Assembly: GCA_037974665.1 (NCBI GenBank)
Contig: CM075767.1
Coordinates: 25,879,498-25,943,497, forward strand
Direction: 5' to 3'
Length of the DNA: 64,000 nucleotides
Origin: Ehretia macrophylla
Taxonomy: Eukaryota; Streptophyta; Magnoliopsida; Boraginales; Ehretiaceae
Below are positions 22,219 to 34,957 of the stretch, piece by piece. Made by a program: the position numbers and the translations under genes. The notes beneath the pieces are model-generated. The model did not search any database. It was not told the origin of the DNA and saw only the letters and a program-made list of their open reading frames with translations. The first letter of the stretch is position 1; the number at the start of each line of letters is the position of its first letter.

Positions 22219-22593
22219 TTCTTCTTGTGGCAAAGACCAGAATAATTCTAACCAAAAAAACATAGTGGGTTTGGTGATGAATCAAGGCGGGAAAACGGGG
22301 AAAATGGGTTTATTACAATAATGTGGAATGATCGGTAAAAACTCATCAAAGATTTTGATTTGAAACTTAATTGTGTCCTCTACATATTTTAAATATTGTT
22401 TGGTTTTTGTAGTATTGAAATGGATGTTCAAGTACAAACAACAATGCTGCTCTTTTCATGCATCATTAACTTTGACGGTAGAGAATGCTAGAAAGCTCTG
22501 AAATGTACAGCCAATGCTAAATGTCAAAAAACAAGAGGATAGAATTCAAACAACACCTGTGATAGTTTGTGAAAAATGGCAACATTGCTGGTC
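22219..22593. other. Spacer, nothing recognised
   Basis: No coding signal, no clear repeat ends. Confidence 0.4.
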
Positions 22594-23434
22594 ATAGAGG
22601 TAGTAAATGCGAACCGAAATGATACAACACCCCGGTTTTGTCTTCACATTATGACAGCCCAACACCATATTCGCTATAAGTGCGATTAAAAATGGTAGCG
22701 GTTCGGTTAACCGTGAAATTTGAAAAAATTAAAAGCGAAATCGTTTAGCATAACTTAAACCCGAAATCGAAATTGAAAACCAATGATTTTAAAAACCATT
22801 ATCCAAAACCGAAATCGACAAATATAAAAAAACTTACGGATAACCGAAACTGAAATTGATTATTTAAAAAATTAAATTAAATGTTTTAAAAATCTAAAAA
22901 TAAAATAAACCAAAATCCATACACATTAAAATTAAAGATATACTACACCATTGCAAATATTTAAATCTTAAAAACTAAAAATGAGAAAATATTTTAAAAA
23001 AAATTCATAATTTAATCATCTACAAAAAATTTGTAAAAACACAACTCTCACGTTGCGCAATCAACATCATCACTAAATGTGTAAACAATGTGTGGTGTTT
23101 GTATGAGAAAAAAGGGCAAGAGAAGCTTTTCCTTACGTTTGCACTTGGACAGCTTGCTGTGCATTGAAATGAAAAGGAAAGAATAAAAACTGATGGTGTT
23201 TGTGAGATATTTCTTTGGGCAAGAAGAAGAATAAGAGAGAAGCATTCAACTACCCAAAAGAAAGAAAAGACTGAAAATGAGCTAAATATTGACCATACAA
23301 AAGAAAAATGAGCTGTGTGTTGGTCCAGAACAAAAAAAGAAGAAGAAAGAGTTGCACGTAGGTCATTTTGCAGAGCATCTCAAGGAAGGAAGTTTTGAAA
23401 TTTGAATTTGTACAATTTGTGTGCAGAGGTTAAC

Positions 23435-23491
<57 letters not shown>

Positions 23492-23716
23492 TAAATTAAT
23501 AATCAGGTTTCGGGTTTCAGATTTCAGATTTCAGGTTTCAGGTTTCAATTTTTTTTAAAAGTTTAAAACTAAAATCTATTGGTTTATCCATTGGTTATCA
23601 CTTATAAAACATAAAACCTAACGGATTCCCCATTAGTTTTTGTTATCGGATTTTTATTGGGCGGGTAACCGTCGGTTTCAGATAGAGCGAGTACCCATTG
23701 TTATCCCTAAATACAA
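22594..23716. mobile_element. Possible hAT-type non-autonomous element
   Basis: Both ends are rich in degenerate AACCGAA/CGGTT words (GGTTCGGTTAACCGTG near 22697; GGGTAACCGTCGGTTTC near 23665), a subterminal pattern common in plant hAT elements. The ends resemble TAGAGGTAGTAAATG and TAGGGATAACAATGG (right end complement). I could not verify an 8-bp target duplication. It contains a TA microsatellite (23438-23489) and TTTCAGGTTTCAG repeats (23507-23550). Confidence 0.35.
23438..23489. repeat. (TA)n microsatellite
   Basis: About 25 uninterrupted TA repeats. Confidence 0.95.
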
Positions 23717-24145
23717 CTATTGTATATTAAACTTTTTTATCGAACATGGTAATTAAATGGAATCAAAATAGAATTATCAAAGAATTATTCAAATTAGAGT
23801 GTTGATCTTTTTGGTGAGGAGATTCAAATTCAGTGAGATTTTGAAAACAGGGTCATTTAAATTGTCTCTTTTCGTTAGGGGAATTTTGATAAAGAGAAGT
23901 GAAGTATCTCCAAATAGGTTACATAACACCTCGACTTTGCCTCTTTACAAAAAAAAAGGGGTACATGATAAGTTTAGTCCCTTATGCTTGTTGTGTTTAA
24001 CAAATTACTCTCATATCTTCAAAAGTACAAGTCTTGGTAACTCATGTAGGTTAGTTGTGTCACCATTAGTTTTTCGACCATTTTTCATTTAAAAATTGAC
24101 AATTTCTTCACGTATTTGACAATTTCCATATGTTATTGAATCCTG

Positions 24146-25802
24146 CTTGGCAATATTGAGAATTGTGAATTGTGAAATACGCTGCTAAGCAGCCACAACT
24201 TTTTATAGTTTTGTTAGTGTTCAATATTATGTCATTGTATTGATTATTAAACTTTGTATTGATCATTGGTCTCTAACATTTATTGATATTTGAGCCTCAA
24301 CTTTCTTAGGGTGAGTTCTACTTATTGGGCATTGTTTTTTCTTCACTACTTTATTTGACTCTTGCAGATAAGAACAAGTAAATAAAAAGGTAGGGACTTT
24401 CTAATTTTGGATTGCGAGGTTTTCATGATGCAAAATAAGTATATTTGTTTTCTTAGGTTTGTGGTGGTCTCGTCTCGGATTTGTCTTGACGAATCTGGGT
24501 TCGTGACAGGATATGGTATCAGAGTAGTAGGTTATGATTGATTATGGCCTAAGTGGGTTTAATGTAGCTAAGTTTCAATTGCGTGCTTTGGTGTCTTGAT
24601 TATTTGTGATGAACGTTTTTGTTGCTATAGGTTTGACTTGAGGTTTGACTTGAATACTTTGATCATTGAGATTGATTTTGAAATAAGTTTTGAGGACGAA
24701 ACTTTTGTTAAGAGGAGAAGAGTGTAACGACCTGACCTTTTAAGAGTTTGAAAAAAATATATAATAAAATTTTAGTTCAAATATGATTTTGATGTTTTGA
24801 TAAGATAAAAATAAATTTTCATTTTGTAAGATTTTATAATTTAAGATAAGATAAGTGATCTGATAAATAAGATAGAGACTTCTAGCTCTGAATTATGAGT
24901 GTTCGTTAGATTATTATTAAACTTCTATATAAACGAGCCATCAAACCTTAGAATCTTACCACTTTGGGAGAAAATTAAGAAAGTTAAAAGAGAATTTTAT
25001 CGAGTTCTAAAGGTTTAGAAGGTATTAATTATTAGTTCTAATTTTGTGATTTTTTAGGTAAGTAGGATTTACTGTTTTTTCGTATCCTTTTGTTGATCAA
25101 CAAATCTTGTTCCACTTTTCGTCTTGTTTGGCACTCCCTATTGAATATTTTTTGAATCATGTTTCTTGATTCTTTGGAAAAGATTAAGTGTGTGACATGT
25201 TTTGAGCCTGTGAATTATACAACTAGCGTACCAAATCCTAGACGTTTGGGAGATAATTAGCCGCCATTAAAGCTTGATTTGCAATATTGAGAATTGTGAA
25301 TTGTGAAACGCGCTGCTAAGCAGCCACATGTTTTTATAGTTTTCTTAGTGTTCGATGTTATGTCATTGTATTAATTATTGAATTTTGTATCGATTATTGG
25401 TCTCTAGCTTTTACTGCAATTTGAGCGTCAACTTTTTCTGGGATGAATTCTACTTACTGGGCATTGTTTCACTCATTACTTTATTTGACTCTTGCTGATA
25501 AGAACGAGTAAATAGAATGGTAGTCTCTCCAATTTTGGATTGTGAGATTTTTATGGTGCAAAATGTTTAGATTTGTTTTCAATATTAAGACTTTTAGTGA
25601 ATATATGTATTTCAGAAATTTGAAACTTTTAACTTTATGAGGCTTTAGATACTCTGTTGCTGGTATTTATAGAAGGATAGTTTTTGTTTATTTTATTGTT
25701 ATTTTTTAGTGTATAAAGCCTTGCGTGTTTAGGAAGCTGATCTTCTTAGGTTCGCGACAGTCTCATTCTCTGATTTGTCTGGACGAATCTGGGGGTGTGA
25801 CA
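24146..25802 (+). mobile_element. Gypsy remnant with ~214-bp interior
   Basis: The 3' LTR is 24723-25802 (TGTAACGACCTGACC...GTGTGACA). Its downstream half is also present at 24146-24508, the truncated 5' LTR, which has further lost about 170 bp near 24445. Between them lie TGGTATCAGAG (24515, primer site) and a gypsy-type tail GAGGACGAAACTTTTG plus a purine tract (about 24690-24722). All coding sequence between these landmarks is missing. Confidence 0.8.
24723..25802 (+). repeat. Gypsy remnant 3' LTR
   Basis: 1080 bp, TG...CA ends, starting right after the purine tract AAGAGGAGAAGAG. Confidence 0.75.
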
Positions 25803-26108
25803 AATAACCATGCAAGTGACACTAGAAATTTCTAAATTGCAAGGGTATTATTATCAAACATATGAAAAAATCATTAATTTTTAAAAGAAAGAAGGCCGAA
25901 GGACTAACAGGTGACACAATCAACATACATAAAGGACTAAGTTGTATTTATTAAAAAAAAAATACATGAGGGACTAAACTAACATTTTTTAAAATAGGAG
26001 ACCAATTTTTCGAAAAATATAAGAGACTAAGCGTGTCATTGACAAAAAAAAAAAAAAAAAAAATGATACAACCAATTAAACCATCAATGAAGTACCCAAA
26101 GAGTTGAC

Positions 26109-27459
26109 TCAGAGCTTGACCACTTCAGGTATGTAAACAGGGTACCTATCAATACAATCATTCCAAGGCTCACTTGTTGGTGTTTCAATAGTTTCATTAC
26201 ATGTCCAAACTCCACCGTTACATTTAAAACCACTCCCAAACGCTATTTGCCAAATTTTATCCCCTTTCCTCATCCTCCCTTTGGCCTCAATGTAGCTTAA
26301 CTCATACTACAATGAAGACGACGATGTGTTGCCAAGCCTGTGCAATGTCATCCTTGATGCCTCAACATCATCATCCGATAGCTTCAAGTTCTTCTGCAGC
26401 TCATCAATCACCGCACGCCCACCAGAGTGAATGCAGAAATGCTCGAACGCTCGTTTGAAGTCTAGAACATAAGGCTTCCATTTCGGGTTGATAAATCTTC
26501 AGCTTATAAGCGAGACAAGGAAAAAAAGTTGCTCTGATGCTGGTAAAACCAATAGTCCAATTGTAGAGATGTTCGACTTCAAGGTCTCTCCAGCAATTGC
26601 CATTAGATCTTTTGATAGTGATATCCCTGATTTTCCTTCACCATCTTCAACTTCGTACACGCATTTATAGGCTTTATCTTCGTCCCCTTTGTGCGTTCTG
26701 ACCACATGAAGTAGCCGGTACTTGGCCCGCGATCGATTAGACCTGCGGTTAGATAGTAAAATAGCAGCACAACCCATCCGAACCAAGCAGTTAGGCAGCA
26801 GCATTGATCTTTGCTTGCCTTTGTAATAGTTTGGAGTTATTATCTCAGTGAGCTAAGTCGATTGAGATTAGTCCCGCGCTGCAGCCCATTCCAGAAAGGT
26901 TGAAGCACTTGATGTTGCCTCTCATCTTGTACTTGTTAACCACCATTTCTGACATAGATGGTGTTGGTGAAAACATGCTGCAATTAACTACAAGTATGTC
27001 AACATATTTTCCCTCCAATCCTGTTTTCGCGAAAAGCGAATCGATCGCAGAAAATATAACCATTTCAGCTTCTCTTCTTGCTGCTTCCATAGTAGGGGTT
27101 GGTGGGATGTAATGTATAACTGGTGGCAAAGCAGTCTCTTCACCAAGGCCAGACCGCTCAAGAATTCTCATATGAAACTCAATACTTTTAGGCTCAGAAC
27201 TTAATATACGTCTTGAATGTTCCATAAGGCTCGAAAATGGCACGCGACACATCCATGGTGGCTTGTAACAATCATAATCTACAAGATAAACTAGTCGAGG
27301 CCTTGACAAGATGTATACAATGGATAAAAAGATGATCGGAAATAAAATGGTAAAAATTTCATGGGGGATTAGTTCAAGAACTTCAAGTAAAATGCCTACC
27401 ATAAGTAGTACTAGCAAGCATGATAAAAAGTTGTTTACATAGTTGACCTTGACAAGCAT
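26109..27459 (-). pseudogene. 3-ketoacyl-CoA synthase (KCS) pseudogene
   Basis: KCS enzymes sit in the ER membrane and condense malonyl-CoA with acyl-CoA to build very-long-chain fatty acids for waxes and sphingolipids. The start at 27459 gives two hydrophobic segments (about residues 10-55), then LVYLVDYDCYKPP, CRVPFSSLMEHSR, ERSGLGEETALPP, IHYIPPTPTM and [17 protein letters not shown] with the active-site Cys193. The catalytic His ([14 protein letters not shown]) and Asn (LGNTSSSS) blocks are also present. Lesions: a deletion of about 15 codons plus frameshift after SIDLA (about 26850), a frameshift near 26505, and TAG replacing the Trp/Cys after TSSSSL (about 26310). The stop is at 26109-26111. 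It is intronless like most KCS genes. Confidence 0.93.
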
Positions 27460-27648
27460 CTCTGTCTAGCTAGGAAGAGAAAGCAGAGAAAGAATTGGAT
27501 TCGATAAGGAGAGCTGAGGCGAAGGCTTTGGTGTCAACTGGGCATATAAATATGCTAGAGAACAAAGAGATGAACAGGGAAGATGAGCAAATTAGATGAA
27601 GTCACCCCCCGACCAACGCTCATTTTTGCTCGTTTGTGAATAACTACA
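27460..27648. promoter_or_regulatory. KCS pseudogene upstream region
   Basis: A TATA-like word (ATATTTATAT on the minus strand, about 27545-27555) lies roughly 90 bp upstream of the KCS start codon. Weak evidence. Confidence 0.3.
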
Positions 27649-27653
27649 CTGTC

Positions 27654-28791
27654 TGGTGTGCTGTCGCATGCAACTAAATATAAAACTTGTACTCTTAAAG
27701 ATTAATGTAGTAGTGCGAGCAAGGATAGTTCCCACAGAGAGTCTAAGTCAATATCTACCATCGGAATCTTGTAACTGATCATTGATGCAAGTATATATAT
27801 CAATTCAAACTTTAAATATTCACCGTTGGAATTATTTTTCTATCTCTCCTTAGTCGTAGTTAATCAGAATACATGCGACCTAATTAACCTTAACCACTAA
27901 ACAACCTCAGACTCACGCTAAAGGTTTAATCTAGTAGCAGCCTTAAGAATTAGAGAGATCGATAAAATTAAACAATACAAGCACAAGTGGTTGCATTTAA
28001 TTTAGTCGAACGTTCTTCCTAAGATCTAATAATTCCTGATGCAACAAATCGTTAAATCTTAGTTGTTTCGTAAATTAGAGGGATCAAACAATTACGGATT
28101 TGATATCTAACTTAGCAGTAGATTATAACGAAAGCTTAGCCACGCAGGACCATAAAGAAATTTTGAAGGAGAAGAGGGGAGAGAGAGAGGTAAAGGTGGT
28201 CGAAATCTTATGATTCCTCCCCTTATTTATAATTTGTGAAGCCTACAAAATCTACCAACATAATGAAATCCTAGTCTAAATAGAATAAGAAAAATATTAA
28301 AGATAAGATAAAGTAAAGTCCTAATATAACTAAAAAAGCCTCAAATCAGCTAGAACAGTCCTAATATAATTGGGAAAGTTAAAATAGTTAGAATTTTCGT
28401 GCACCACCTCCTCCACCATCTTCTAGAAGCTTATGGTTAAGGAATATTCTAGAATGTCAATCAGTGCAGGTGCAGTAACTTCACGTCCTATTTCGACCTC
28501 GATGCAGCTAGTATCTCTAAAAAATTAAAGCACGAAAGTTGTAGATCTTCTTCTTGACTTTCCATAGCATCTTAAATAATCTCAATTGGAGCTTAGATGA
28601 GAGAGTTAGGCCCAGAAAATGAAACAATATTTAATATGTCCATAATTGCACGATTTAGCTTTGTTTTGCTCCTAATGTCTCTATTTGCATCCTGAATCAA
28701 AATATTAGAATAATAAGAATATTTAGGCATTAAATAAATATAAAAGATTAAATATTAAGGGAGAAAAATATGACATTTTGTACTCTCATCA
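27654..28791 (-). repeat. Gypsy B 3' LTR
   Basis: 1138 bp; the adjacent internal AATTCTCCTACACTTA is the complement of a purine tract, the usual entry to the 3' LTR. It has deletions relative to its partner. Confidence 0.85.
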
Positions 28792-30480
28792 AATTCTCCT
28801 ACACTTAACCTTTGCTTGTCTTCGGGCAAGACTCAAATTACCAAGAATACCAAAGTTGCAATGTCATCAACAAGAACAACCAAGCTCTTCAAAACTCATA
28901 ACATATCATGAACAAGCATTCTTAACCAACGTATAATTACTTATTAAGCATTTCCACTCGAAGATGGAGTAAACAAAATACGTAGACCTTCACGGTAATA
29001 AACGCTCGACTTTCATGTGTTTGAAGGGTATGTGTTTCGCTCGAATTCATTCCAATAGAAATAATCTATCATAGGCTTGCATATCTTCTCATTATATCAC
29101 ATGCATAACACGAATCATAAGGACTTTTCAAGGGTTGTAACGGGGTTTAGGACTAATGTGGGAAATATTTGGGATGTATCTCAAAAGCCATCGAAACTAG
29201 TGGAGCAAAAATGAATCAACTCAAGCTCGAATATATAAGACATGTAAAACTAACTACTCCATTCAACCACTTCCACCTTTGTATATACCATGTATAAACA
29301 AAACCCTTTCTTAGAATTTTTAAGAGGAATTATGAACATGAACAGTAAAAAAAAAATTCCTCAATTACTTCCTTTCTTCTTTGTCTTTTCTCTTTTTTTT
29401 TTTTCCTTTCTTTTATTTCTTATTTATTATTTTTTTTCACCAAAATTACATCAACAATGGAACTCACAAACCGAAAATGAAAACATGTTCTATTTCACCA
29501 ATCATAGTCATACCACAAATTCAGACATCCCCACACTTATTTCTTGTACACCCATACATATCATAATGATGAACAATGCTCCACTAGTCCTAAGGCTTGG
29601 GTAAAGGCATTGTTTTCCTGGTTTAAAGCTTGTAGTGTGGGTTCATAATAAACAAGGTCAATAAAACTCAAAGGGGTTTAACAAAGAGAAAAATTAATTA
29701 CAAGGTAAGCTATTTGGCTTGTGTAGCTAAATCAAAGAATACCTTAATCCTATTCATTGCATGCATGCGTCAATGCGACCTCGAAGAGAATCAAGATAAG
29801 TTCTAGAGAAACAAATCCATGGAAGAATATCTCTCATGAAAGAAAATAATGAAACTACTATGGATGTGTCAGTCTAAAGGCTCAAAATCTCACCAGTTTT
29901 TGTCTATGAAATTCAGTCACTACCATGCTCAAGGAAAATAACTTGACTAATTAATTCTAAGTGGAAAGAGTACTTAGTCAATCATGCTTTGAATCTTTTA
30001 ATCTTAATTGCATCTTACTTATGCCATGCACAAAAAACCATTGAAAACCACAAAATTGTTTTTTTTTTTCATTTTTTTAAAGAAAATAAAACATTTTTTT
30101 TTAACACCAACACAACCTAAATCCCTTCCTCTACACTTAAAACTTACATTGTCCCCAATGTAAGGTGAAATGCAAAGGAAAGACACAAATAACTAAACTA
30201 TAAATGCGAAAACAAAAAGAAAAAGAAAAAGAAGAATTCCCTTCGGGTTGCCTCCCAAGCAGCGCATTTGTTTACTGTTGTTTGCTCGACTCAATGTTTC
30301 CTTCTTCAATCAGGATTATCAATGTCCAATTCTTCCACATTATCCTCTTGGAAAGGCCTCAAATCTTGAACGGGGGCCTGCAGAAAATCATTCCATGCTG
30401 CGGCAATCTCCTATAAATCAGTACTTAAGGCTAACCCCTTATTTTCTTCCTCAAGATGCTTACTAATGGCAACTTCAATT
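28792..30480 (-). other. Gypsy B internal non-coding region after protease
   Basis: Here an autonomous element would carry reverse transcriptase, RNase H and integrase. Instead I see no coding signal. It holds T-rich tracts (29390-29440, 30059-30110) and the phrase GGGTTGCCTCCCAAGCAGCG (30247-30266). Confidence 0.6.
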
Positions 30481-31024
30481 CATATTTTCCATCAAGTTTA
30501 AAAACTTCATGTGCTAAAGAATCAATCACATCAATAGAATAAACAAGATTATTATCACCAGGATATTTCATGGCATCCTAAATATTAAACTTAATAATTT
30601 TACCATCAAATTCCATGGTAAGTATGCCACTATAAACATCTATCTTAGTCTTGGATGTCTTTAAGAATGGTCTTACTAACAAAATAGGCGTAGCTTGATC
30701 ACCGTTCTCCATATCAAGCACATAAAAATCAGCAGGTAAAACCAAATTATTAACTTGCACAAGAACATCATCAACTACACCCTTAGGATAGGCATTAGAT
30801 ATATCAGCTAATTGAATCACAACACCAGTTTTATTCAAAGGTCCAAGTTTTGAAGAAGCATATATAGAATATGACATGACATTAATAGAAGCTCCTAAAT
30901 CTAACATGGCCTTCTTAAATCTAGTATTACCTATCGTACAAGGGATAATAAACATACCTGGATCTTGGCACTTTGTAGGAAGTTTTCTTTGAATAACTGT
31001 AAAAATATTCTCCCATACTCTCAC
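30481..31024 (-). pseudogene. Gypsy B retroviral-type aspartic protease region
   Basis: The reading includes DPGMFIIPCTIGNTRFKKAM, LDLGASINVMSYSIY (the active-site triad DLGA, where many families have DTGA/DSGA), VDDVLVQVNNLVLPADFYVL and ILLVRPFLKTSKTKID. These match the protease of Athila-like gypsy elements. After a stop at 30578 the downstream part DAMKYPGDNNLVYSIDVID (30577-30480) continues in frame. It cuts the gag polyprotein in an active element. Confidence 0.85.
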
Positions 31025-31127
31025 CTTCTCACATCCTTAAGTTTCTATTTCCTCTTAATTGTACACAACTCTTTCAAGAATTTAGCATAACAAGGTACTT
31101 GTTTAATAGCATCTAAAAGTGAAATAT

Positions 31128-32782
31128 TTACCTTGCATGTACGAAAGTCTCATATAAATAGCTATTTTGCTCATATTTTCTAGATTCTGCTAAAGCCTGA
31201 GGAACGTGAGGTAATGGTTTATAATCAAAAAGAGGCAAAAACTTACGCTTAGGCACATCATCATTAACGATATTTTTCTCATTTTCTTGTTTCGACGATG
31301 AAAGGGCTGCCTTTACTGGAATCTCAAGCTCCTTACCACTTCTCAAAACGATTGCACTTATATTTTCCTTCAGATTTACTACTGTCTGAGAGGATAATTT
31401 CCTCGAACTCTGTGCTTCTAGCTGACTAATTGCAATCGCCATCTGTCTCACTTGCTTGTCCAAACTTTGTATACTGGCCCTTGTCTCCTTTTGAAATTGT
31501 AAAGTATTAGTGGCAAAAGACTTAATAATATCTTCTAAAGACATACCTGAATCAAAAGTTTGGCCTGGTTGTTGATATGGCTGCCTATATTGCTGAAAAC
31601 TTGGGTGGTTTTGAGTAGCGGGTTGATTTGCTTATGGATTCCTATAGCTAAGATTGGGGTGATCTCTCTATGCTGGGTTATACGTGCTCGAAAAGGGATC
31701 ATACTTCCTTTTGCGGTTGTCCAAGAAAACCACCAGCCGTATTCACTTGCTCAATGGGCTCTTCTTGAAGAGTTGGGCACATATCGGTTGGATGTCCACT
31801 ACCGAACAAATCCGACAAGCCTTCGCTGTTTCCATATTACATACAGCCATCTGACGAACAAGAGAAGTTAAACTTACAATCTGTTCTTCAAAGGAATAAA
31901 TATTTACCTCATTAACATACTTGGATGAAGGGTTAAGCCTAGTGCCAAATTGTTGAGAATTGGCCGCCATATTTGCAATCAAGTTCCTCGCAACCTTGGG
32001 AGTTTTATCCACCAAAGCTTCTCCACTCGCGACATTAATCATGCTCCTATCAATGGGTAGAAGACCATCATAGAAATACTAAATGAGTACTGCTCACTAA
32101 TTTGATGATGGGGGCAGCTTGCACATTATCTCTTAAAACGTTCCTAATATTCGTGCAGGGACTCCCTTCTATGCTGCCTTATACCACAAATTTCTTTTTG
32201 AATATTGGCCGCCCTTGAAGCTGTGAAGTATTTCTCCAAAAACAACCTCTTTATCTCGTTCCATGTCGTAATACTCCCAGAAGGTAGATAATAGAGCTAA
32301 TCTTTAGCCAAATCCTTCAAAAAAAAAAATAGAAAGGCTCTTAATTTGATCTACTTGTCAGTCACCCCCGTGGGCTTCATACTCGTGTATACCACATGAA
32401 GCTCCTTTAGATGTTTGTGAGGATCTTCACCTGCAAGGCCATGAAAAGTAGGCAAGAGATGTATTAGGCCAGAATTTCACTCAAAAGTAATATTAGCATC
32501 TAAAGTAGGAAATGTTATGCATAAGGGTTATTGATCCAAATCAGGGGCAGCAAGTTCTTTCAATATTCGATTTATAGTCATGTCTTCCTCCTCTTCTGAA
32601 TCAGAATCGCTAATAAACAGGGAATCAACAACTAGTTCATTCTCTTCAAAATTTCTCCGAGCTTCATTTCTTAACCTGCGCACAGTTTTTTCTATTTCTG
32701 GATCGTACTGCAAATCACCTTGATTAGTAGATCGAGTGACAGTCATACAATCAAGGAAACACTGATAAACCACGAAGAACAA
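31128..32782 (-). pseudogene. Gypsy B gag relic
   Basis: The N-terminal part at 32782-32528 has QGDLQYDPEIEKTVRRLR. The middle (32527-32043) is decayed. The piece 32042-31743 has EALVDKTPKVARNLIANMAA and a zinc-finger-like CRICSVV that has lost its later Cys/His. The piece 31544-31128 has LQFQKETRASIQSL (coiled coil) and ISAIVLRSGKELE. Several frameshifts split them. Confidence 0.8.
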
Positions 32783-33103
32783 AGTAGGAAAAAGAAATCT
32801 AGAGTAATAAGAAAAAATAAAAATCTATGCAAAAGAACAAAAATGCTTTAAAACCCTAATAAACGATGGAATGTGGCCTCAAAAGGTTGGGATCGTAAGT
32901 CTTAATGACTAACGAGTTCTGCTCAGAACGTCGTTTTCCTTCAGAAAATTAAAGTTTCGAGGCCTAATTCTACCAGAATTTTGAAAACTGCTGAAATTGT
33001 AACTATTAAAAAAAATGTTTTGTTTTTTCAAATTTCAGAACAAAATAAAGATTAGAAGCACAAAAATCAACTAGAATAACTTCTCGGCAACGACGCCAAA
33101 ATT

Positions 33104-34476
33104 TGGTGTGTTGTCGCAGGCAACCAAAAATAAAATATGTACTCCTAAAGATTAATGTAGTAGTGTGTGCAAGGATCGTTCCCACAGAGAGTATCTAGCC
33201 TAATTTTATGCTACGTGAACAAGGTTGGGGAGGAGGGGGCTTGAGTTTACCGTTAAAAATAAAAATATAACTAAAAAACAATTCAAATTAAAGTGTCGAA
33301 ATTAATCAAAAGAACAAACCTTGGTCTAAGTCAACATCCACCATCGGAATCTTATAACTGATCATTGTTGCAAGTATATATATCAATTCAAACTTTAAAT
33401 ATTCACCGTTAGAATTATTTTTCTATATCTCATTAGTCGTAGTTAATCAGAATACACGCAACCTAATTAACCCTAACCACTAAACAATCTTAGACACGCC
33501 CTAAAGGTTTGATCTAATAGCAGTCTTAAGAATTAGAGAGATCGATAAAGTTAAACAACACAAGCACAAGCGGTTGCATTTAATTTAGTCGAACGTTCTT
33601 CTTAAGATTTAATAATTCCTGACGCAACAAATCGTTAAATCTTAGTTGCTTCGTAAATCTAGTAGGCCTCCCTAGTAATCAAACGAGATAATTATCAAAT
33701 TAACACAGAAGAACATTCAATACTTAAAGCATAAATTGAAAAATAAAAACTAATTAGATCTCACCGTTTTCTTGATTCCGAGGCTTCAATTTTCTTCGAC
33801 CAAGAATAAAAGCTTAGCTACACAGGGCTATAGAGAAATTTCAAAGGAGAAAAGGGGAGAGAGAGAGAGAGAGAGGTAGATGTGGTCAAAATCTTATGAT
33901 TTCTCCTCTTATTTATAGTTTGTTAAGCCTACAAAATCTCCTAAAATAATAGAATCCTAATCTAAATAGAATAAGGAAAATATTAAAGATAAGGTAAAAT
34001 AAAGTCCTAATATAACTAGAAAAGCCTCAAATCAGCTATAATAGTCCTAATATAATTGGGAAAGCTAAAATGGCTGGAATTTTCGTGCACCACCTCCTCC
34101 ACCATTTTCTAGAAGTTCTGGTTAAGAAATATTCCAGAATGTCAATCAATGCAGGTGTAGCAACTTCACGTCTGGATTCGACCTCGATGCAGCCAGTATC
34201 TCTCAAAACTCAAAACATGAAAGTTGTAGATCTTCTTCTTGGCTTTCCACATCATATTGAATCATCTGAATTGGAGCTCCAATGAAAGAGATAAGCCCAG
34301 AAAATGAAGCAATGTCAAATCCGTCCAAAATTGCGCGATTTAGCTTCGTTTTGCTCCTAACGCTTCCATTTGCATCCTAAATCAAAATATAAGAATAATG
34401 AGTATATTTAGGCATCAAACAAATGTAAAAGATTAAATATTAAGGGAGAAAAATATAACATTTTGTACTATCATCA
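33104..34476 (-). repeat. Gypsy B 5' LTR
   Basis: 1373 bp, next to the primer-binding site 33086-33098. It retains segments (about 33220-33330, 33655-33780) missing or replaced in the 3' LTR. Confidence 0.85.
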
Positions 34477-34957
34477 CTGCCTAACCTAATTCATAAATAC
34501 GGGTAAAGAAACTTTGTATTGTTATAATTACCTGCAAAAAAATAATAATAATCTGATTTGTAAAAGTTACACATTAAAAATCTAGTAATTTGACTATGTT
34601 TTATAAAAATGTAACTAAAAACTTCTTTCCGTAACCATAGATAAGTGAGCAGTGAGTCACATTTTTATATATTATAGAATATTATTAAATTATTGTGGTA
34701 TTACAAAGCATAGGGTGCGATTTTGACAAAATACAAAGAAGATTTTTCACTTTACCTGGAAAAAGTTATCCCGTGGAAAACTTGGTCTAATTTGGTACAA
34801 ATAGTAGTGTGATCATTAATCTGTTTTTGGCTATACATATATTTTCACAAATAAATAATAGTTCTACCTATAGAAAGGATCATGAATGAGGCTATCAGAA
34901 TGGTACTCGAATCCATTTACAATTCCAAGTGAGGATAAGTCACATTTTTTTTTTTTG
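34477..34957. other. Spacer, nothing recognised
   Basis: AT-rich, no coding signal; ends in a poly-T tract (34947-34957). Confidence 0.4.

Larger units (their letters stand above)
23935..26060. mobile_element. Inverted-repeat element hosting a gypsy remnant
   Basis: The left arm (about 23950-24125: AAGTTTAGTCCCTTATG, GTTGTGTCACCATTAG) and right arm (about 25800-26045, complement of TTAGTTTAGTCCCTCATG and GTGTCACCTGTTAGTCC) are inverted repeats of roughly 150 bp, with LTR-retrotransposon sequence between them. I infer an older TIR element split by the gypsy insertion. Exact edges are uncertain. Confidence 0.55.
27654..34476 (-). mobile_element. Ty3/gypsy element B, gag-protease only
   Basis: LTRs 27654-28791 and 33104-34476 (TGGTGTG...CATCA on the plus strand; the left copy lacks about 100 bp and more). 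Flanking CTGTC and CTGCC match at 4 of 5 positions. The primer site 33086-33098 (complement of TGGCGTCGTTGCC, tRNA-Asp type) and a purine tract complement at 28792-28807 show minus-strand orientation. The interior encodes gag and an Athila/Tat-style protease region but no reverse transcriptase, RNase H or integrase. The primer and protease resemble Athila/Tat gypsy elements; the clade is inferred. Confidence 0.88.

Noticed and set aside
29290..29604. 104-aa ORF with a hydrophobic FFFSFLLFLIYYFF segment
   Set aside because: It is generated by a T-rich tract in the non-coding interior of gypsy B, with no conserved domain.
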